From: Axinella damicornis
Taxonomy: Eukaryota; Porifera; Demospongiae; Axinellida; Axinellidae
Assembly: GCA_963931865.1 (NCBI GenBank)
Contig: OZ007508.1
Coordinates: forward strand, 13,948,781 to 14,012,780
Reading direction: 5' to 3'
DNA: 64,000 nt
The notes beneath the pieces were generated by a model that was not told where the DNA came from, searched no databases, and was given only the letters and a program-made list of their open reading frames with translations. How positions within the stretch are numbered: position 1 is the first letter of the stretch; each line of letters starts with the position of its first letter. A program made the translations under genes and the position numbers. Shown one piece after another: positions 59,346 to 64,000 of this stretch.

Positions 59346-59897
59346 AGAACATTGGCGGCAAAGTACGGAGGCGCGCAGCGGCCGCAAAACAGTCACGGGG
59401 TGTTGATCAATATTTCGCGCAAAGCGCAAAGCACGGAATTTTTTTTACCCAAGCACGATTTTCAGTTATCAGGAAGCCCTCTGCAGACGTTGGCACATTT
59501 AGTACCTGGGTCCACAGCTTCAAGTGTCAACGTCCTACGAACTTCGAACTTGCATGAGATTGCACTTCAAAGCTTTGGTTTCGCACCTATTATCGTGCAG
59601 TGTTATGTATTATCATGCAGCCGTATAGAACCTTGTTATTTCATACCAATTATCGTGCAGAGAGCATCCACAGAGAAAGGTACAGAAAGGCATGGAAAGG
59701 CAGGTAAAGACTGCTGACTGTCTCCAACTTACAGCAAGGGACTGTGCTTCCGTTCACGTTACATAAACTTCCGAATACTTGAGTTTTATATGGGCTGGGC
59801 AGGGCTTTTGGAGCTGTGCGATATAGGTACTGTGCGGTAATCGGTTGCTTATGCCAATAGGAGGCTAGCAATGAAGGAGCTGCTACACTATACTTAC

Positions 59898-60185
59898 GAT
59901 TGAGTTGAACAGTAATAGGAGTGCTGGCAGAGTGCCCATTGAAGCTGGCTTGGCATGTATAGTCCCTTGCATTGGCAGCAGAGATCTGGGATATCTGCAC
60001 GATGCTGGTCCTTGTCCCATCAGCAACCCACATATGGGCGAGGGTGATCCCAGATGGAGAGGTCCACTGCCACTGGAAGGAACCTTCATTGGCCACAGTA
60101 CAGGAGAGGTTGGCAGCTGTTACGACATTGTCCAGCACAATTGGCTCCATTTGTAGGAATGTGATGTTGGCTGTAGGTTGCATAA
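59898..60185 (-). CDS. RTK-C exon 3: first Ig-like domain
   Basis: A 288-nt exon between CTCTCATTAG and CTCAATC/GTAAGT, phase 1-1. Ig pattern: ANLSCTVANEGSFQWQW and ISQISAANARDYTCQASFNG. The usual DAGxYxC has become NARDYTC, a small change next to the second Cys. Confidence 0.9.
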
Positions 60186-60566
60186 CTAATGAGAGAGGAA
60201 AGAAATAACTGTAGTCATTCTTATTACTGTAGGAGTATGTGGGTTGGTCTTCTACACTTGGCCAGCATACACTGTTCCATAAGTCTTATTCTCGAATGCC
60301 TGACATTCAGCTGCAGTTCAAACAGTTTCCGAGGTGGCGGACAGCCACTACAGATAATGTCAAACTATTCTTGGCAATCACCATAGCCCATACTGAGGCT
60401 GTGTAATACTGCAATGAATGAAAACTGGTCCACCTGAAGGATCATTCAGACAACCAAGGGGGGCTAATTAATTCTTGGCCTGAGAAGGTATACACATGAC
60501 ATTCAAGGGAGTGCATGCTGCAGTCTCTGGAAAGGCATAGAGAACCACTGATACACACATAGCTAC

Positions 60567-61082
60567 CTGCTTCTCCACAGAGTTGGACTTCACTCAGGAG
60601 GATCCAGTCTATCAGGCTGGTCTCTGCTGGGAATGTGAAGCGGATGCGTAAGTACTTGTAATCAAGAATGCTATCCTGATCTGTTGTGACCACCAGTGAG
60701 ACATTTCGAAGAGTTCTATCATCCTGACTCAGATCCTGGTTGCCAACAATGGCATGAGACAAGGGGTTATATTCCCTCAAGAAAGGACTGGTATTACTCC
60801 AGAAGAGCTCAGCAGGAGGCAGTCCAATTCTACTTGATGGAATGTTGTAGAAAAACAGATTAACATGCCTCACTTTAGTTGATGGCGGGATGGTGAAAGT
60901 AATGTTGGCCTCTCTGTCCCATGCAAAGACTTTACTGGTATCGAGTTCCGCACTCCCAGTGTCATTGTCTAACAGTACTACATCACCAGGGCAACTGAGA
61001 GTACCCAGATCTAGGAAACAGTCTGGACCAGTAGTGGGGCTGTTGTTGTACACAATAGGAATTGGGGTTGAGTCATATCTCA
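60567..61082 (-). CDS. RTK-C exon 2: N-terminal beta-sandwich-like module
   Basis: A 516-nt exon between TTCTGTTTCCAG and GAAGCAG/GTAGCT, phase 1-1. It joins exon 1 as TTP/MRYDSTPIPIVYN. The blocks match RTK-B exon 2 (TSKVFAWDRE, VNLFFYNIPSS, GLPPAELFW, LIDWILLSEVQLCGEA). The surface loop after ELFW differs in length and sequence (SNTSPFLREYNPLS), a place where ligand choice might diverge. Confidence 0.88.
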
Positions 61083-61189
61083 CTGGAAACAGAAGAGAGA
61101 ATGAGAAGTGGTTCAGTAGTAGCTACATACTAGGAAATGAGTAGGCAGTGCATTAACTGAGCCTGGACTAAACAAAGTAGGTAACGTAC

Positions 61190-61280
61190 TTGGTGTAGTA
61201 CATGTGGTAGCTGTTGCTAGGCTGAAGAGAGTATGTGCTGAAATCAACACAAAGATTGCTTTCCGAACTCCACAAAACAT
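61190..61280 (-). CDS. RTK-C exon 1: signal peptide
   Basis: ATG at 61280 starts MFCGVRKAIFVLISAHTLFS, then LATATTCTTP, then CCA A/GTACGT. The 91-nt length (30 codons plus 1) fits phase 1. An in-frame ATG also exists at 61304 (MSYVLILQ), but the shorter start matches RTK-B exon 1. Confidence 0.85.
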
Positions 61281-62052
61281 CTGCAGGATTAGAACATACG
61301 ACAAATAAGTACTGCATCCTTGCTTCAGTTGTTGCCAAGGGTCCTCTGACCACCTGAGTTACGGTAGGTATCACCCATGGAAGTAATGGGGTGAGCCTAA
61401 GCAAGTCCCGAATTACCAGTGTGTAGTCCATTCAATATTATCGTACCTTTATCACAGAGTCGGTAGACTAAGGATAGAACGGATGCACAATCTCAATAAC
61501 AGAAAACTTACAAGTCTTTATAAGAATGTACCACCATATTCATCTTGGAGTGTTTCCATGACATATCAAGTGGTATAAGTATGGATCGTACAGCCTTGTG
61601 ACAAAGGTCGAGATATTTGCTTCGTAAGGCAAAATTCCAACGTGAAAGTATGGAGTGTCACAGTAAGGGCCAAGAGGGAAGACATTTACAGACCTACTTC
61701 TACTCATTCTCGAAATTTGAATCTCAATTAAGCTGTTAAGAAATGACCAACCACAGGTAGCGCCTCTAATTATTCGGCACTTGTGCTTTTTGGTACGAAT
61801 TTTGCGGTTTTACTTCTAATCATTTTGGCAAGGCTTATCAAAAACATTTAAAATGTAACAGGATGTAGGGATACCAGAACGGCAAAAAGTAAGGAAACAA
61901 GGTAGGGATAATCACACAAAACAGTGAAGTATACAATCCCCCCTACAGAGATCTTTTTCCATATATGTGTATAATGAAGAAAGATATGTTAGAATGCTAA
62001 CACAAGTATACCCACAGTTTTGTGATATAGCCCAGCTACTATGATACCAGTA

Positions 62053-62655
62053 CCGTAGGCGCTCTAATTATGCGTCACTCAAAAAATAATTATTTTTGAA
62101 ATGTAACGCAATAATAGAAATTCGGTCGCCTAAAAGGTGACGCAAAATTAGAAATATGACGCATAATTAGAAAATAACTGGATAGTGTGACTTTCGATCA
62201 GCGAAGTGCAAACGAAGTCTGAAAAGAGAACAGTAGATCGAGCGAAGAAGATGAGTTTAGTCTTAGATCAGTATTTCTCCAAACTGCCAAAGGATGCTCC
62301 GCTTCCAGTTTCTTGGAAGCCCAGCGCCCAACCAACAGCAAAGCGATTCAAGAGAGGCCCTGGACGACCAAGAAAGATTCGCGAGAGACTGTACTCACCT
62401 CTCAGCCATCTTGCAAACGTACCTTTATACAGCAACGGTGACAGGGAATGATGACTGCTCGCGGTTCATCCGTACGCTTTCGCGAATCTTTGTAGCTGAT
62501 GCATGCGGTACGATACGCGGTACGATGGCAATTGACCTGTGACGCAATAATAGAAAATTAGTATCCGGAACGTGACGCATTATTGGAAATTATCGGTTTG
62601 AGACTTTGAATTTTGACGCAGAATTAGAGCGGACGCATAATTAGAGCGCCTACGG
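62053..62655. mobile_element. 603-bp TA-target element, CCGTAGG ends
   Basis: CCGTAGGCGCTCTAATTATG and CATAATTAGAGCGCCTACGG are the ends, flanked by TA. Near both ends the GACGCA(A/T)AATTAGA motif is repeated. It encloses the AT-hook frame at 62251. Confidence 0.88.
62251..62451 (+). CDS. Small AT-hook protein or captured first exon in a MITE
   Basis: A 66-residue frame from an ATG: MSLVLDQYFSKLPKDAPL, then KRFKRGPGRPRKIRERL. RGPGRPRK is a canonical AT-hook, which binds the minor groove of AT-rich DNA. The region is CpG-richer than its surroundings. It may be a remnant of a transposase N-terminus, a captured host exon, or a short DNA-binding protein made by the element. No splice donor could be assigned. 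Confidence 0.4.
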   Translation: MSLVLDQYFSKLPKDAPLPVSWKPSAQPTAKRFKRGPGRPRKIRERLYSPLSHLANVPLYSNGDRE

Positions 62656-64000
62656 TATATGCATGCACAGTAGCCATAATGATGATAGCCACTTGCAAGC
62701 TTCTTAATTCACAGAACCCATGCAGGTAGCTATCATTTACAAAACGTGACTACTAAGCTAACAGAACCATAGATGCAGCGAGACTATAGTAACTAATTCA
62801 AAAACTGACAGTCCGCTAGTCAATTGTATCACATCTGAGCACTGCCAACTTCGTTCTACATACCCTTTACCACCCGTACATAGACTTTGGAGGTCCTAGA
62901 TAAGGTTCCCTAGATAAGGTTTTCATGCTCAAAACTTCGCACAGAACTGCACACAGCCATGCTTTCCACATTCATCACTCTGACCACACCCACTCATTAA
63001 CGAGTACACAATCAAGATGCTCGGGCAATGGTAACTCACTCTTGCAGAAAAATCAGCCTTGAACACTGGAATTCAAGGCTCTAAAATCCCAAGAAATGGC
63101 CCACCCGGCTCCAACCAAGGGCTATTCATGGCTAAGCCCAGATGCGGGCCATGCTGTTTGCACCCTTTGGGTGCACCCACCCACCTCCGCCTGTCCCGCC
63201 CTTTCTGCTCATGAATCACCTCCAGATTGTCCTGAAGCATTTCACCTAGACGAACGTACACCTAGTAGTAATAGGCCAAGCACTAGCTTCATACCTGCAC
63301 CCAAATCCTGCAGACTATAGCCCTCTACTTGGCTAATAGATGTTCCAGGCCTTGGTATCCTCACAATGAGGATATGACTCATCATACTGTACAATCCAAA
63401 AGGGGGAAGCTGAATATGAAAGTATAGCAGATGCTGTCACAAACACATGTACACATGTACACTTATGAGTCAAACATGGAGGGGGAAGTTTTAGAAAAGC
63501 AAGACTACCACACTAACAGAAATGTACTTGATGACTTAATGGATATACGTAGTTATGAGTTTCATGGAGCTAAGTAACTGTTATTTTGTGATCGTTTCTT
63601 CCTTCCATTTACTATAATAACACTTCATAAGCTATTTCAATTTGTTTTGAAAAATTTAATAGCTTATGAAGTGTAAGTAAGGACTCAAATAACAGTTACT
63701 TATCTCAAAACTCATAACACCCCATTTGAGGAGCATGCACAACACCGTTTCAAGGAATGCTCTAGTCAAGCTCACAGATCCACAAAGTTCTGACATCATG
63801 TACATGCAGACTGGCCATGCAGTGTTGTGTTCACAGAGTTAGTGTGCAGCACCATGTGTATGCAACTTACACCCCAAGCAGTATTCAATTCAACTTTAAA
63901 ACACATTACCTACTACTGCAAACAGCTTAAAGGAGCAGAAGAACATGTACAAAGTATTAACGCCTAATATTAATTAAACCTCCTATATAAATTCTTATGG

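Larger units (their letters stand above)
53124..59897. other. RTK-C intron 3 (6.8 kb), transposon-filled
   Basis: Nearly twice the RTK-B intron. The excess includes a pseudogene (54365-56735) split by a TTAA element, a TA MITE (56827-57359) and an inverted-repeat element (58091-58778). The rest shows only repeat-like sequence, such as AAGGTCAAAGGTCAAA near 56060. Confidence 0.65.
61577..64000. repeat. Segmental duplication copy 3 (beyond RTK-C), truncated by the window
   Basis: 61577-61690 matches 23170-23270; 61980-62040 matches 23790-23845; 62660-63210 matches 40680-41370; 63220-63880 matches 41700-42420. The order is the same, so the tandem array probably continues past the window end, perhaps with a fourth RTK gene. 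No exon seen here. Confidence 0.8.

Overview
The window looks like a metazoan nuclear genome segment, most likely from a demosponge. It is AT-rich and has introns with GT..AG borders, microsatellites and dense small transposons. It also carries receptor tyrosine kinase (RTK) genes with Ig-like ectodomains and an intronless kinase region, an arrangement reported for the sponge Geodia cydonium RTK gene. The phylum is an inference. I see no bacterial-type operons, rRNA genes or CRISPR arrays, and I identified no tRNA gene.

Region 1 (about 1784-14794) lies between two long inverted arms built from alternating ~95-bp subrepeats. If it is one element it is about 13 kb. It holds (i) a small host-like gene fragment with a ubiquitin-like and a B-box exon (6519-7245), (ii) four ~0.5-kb promoter/exon-like repeats, and (iii) a plus-strand coding string (9513-13286) reading RecQ helicase, winged-helix-like segment, Zn-rich segment, MULE-type DDE transposase, Tudor-like domain. 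That string is broken by several frameshifts.

Region 2 (about 15.2-61.3 kb, minus strand) is a tandem array of three paralogous RTK genes: RTK-A 15253-20668, RTK-B 28845-38199, RTK-C 49714-61280. Each reads signal peptide, a beta-sandwich-like module, two Ig domains, TM, a juxtamembrane tail rich in Tyr and PPxxP motifs, and a tyrosine kinase. Every assigned ectodomain intron is phase 1 and every internal exon length divides by three, which supports the models. RTK-B gives about 980 residues. RTK-C carries an 11-nt tandem duplication in its last exon that shifts frame before the kinase, predicting a ~586-residue kinase-less receptor.

Region 3 is the intergenic DNA of the array. The flanks of RTK-A/B, RTK-B/C and downstream of RTK-C (23.2-28.8, 39.2-49.7 and 61.6-64.0 kb) are copies of one another. 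Because one copy often lacks an insertion that another has, many transposons can be delimited to the base from empty sites inside the window: hAT-like MITEs with 8-bp duplications, TTAA elements, TA elements, and a 3.36-kb TA element carrying two minisatellites.

Coordinates of exons come from hand-read splice sites and phase matching. Domain names come from motifs recognised by eye; no database search was run.
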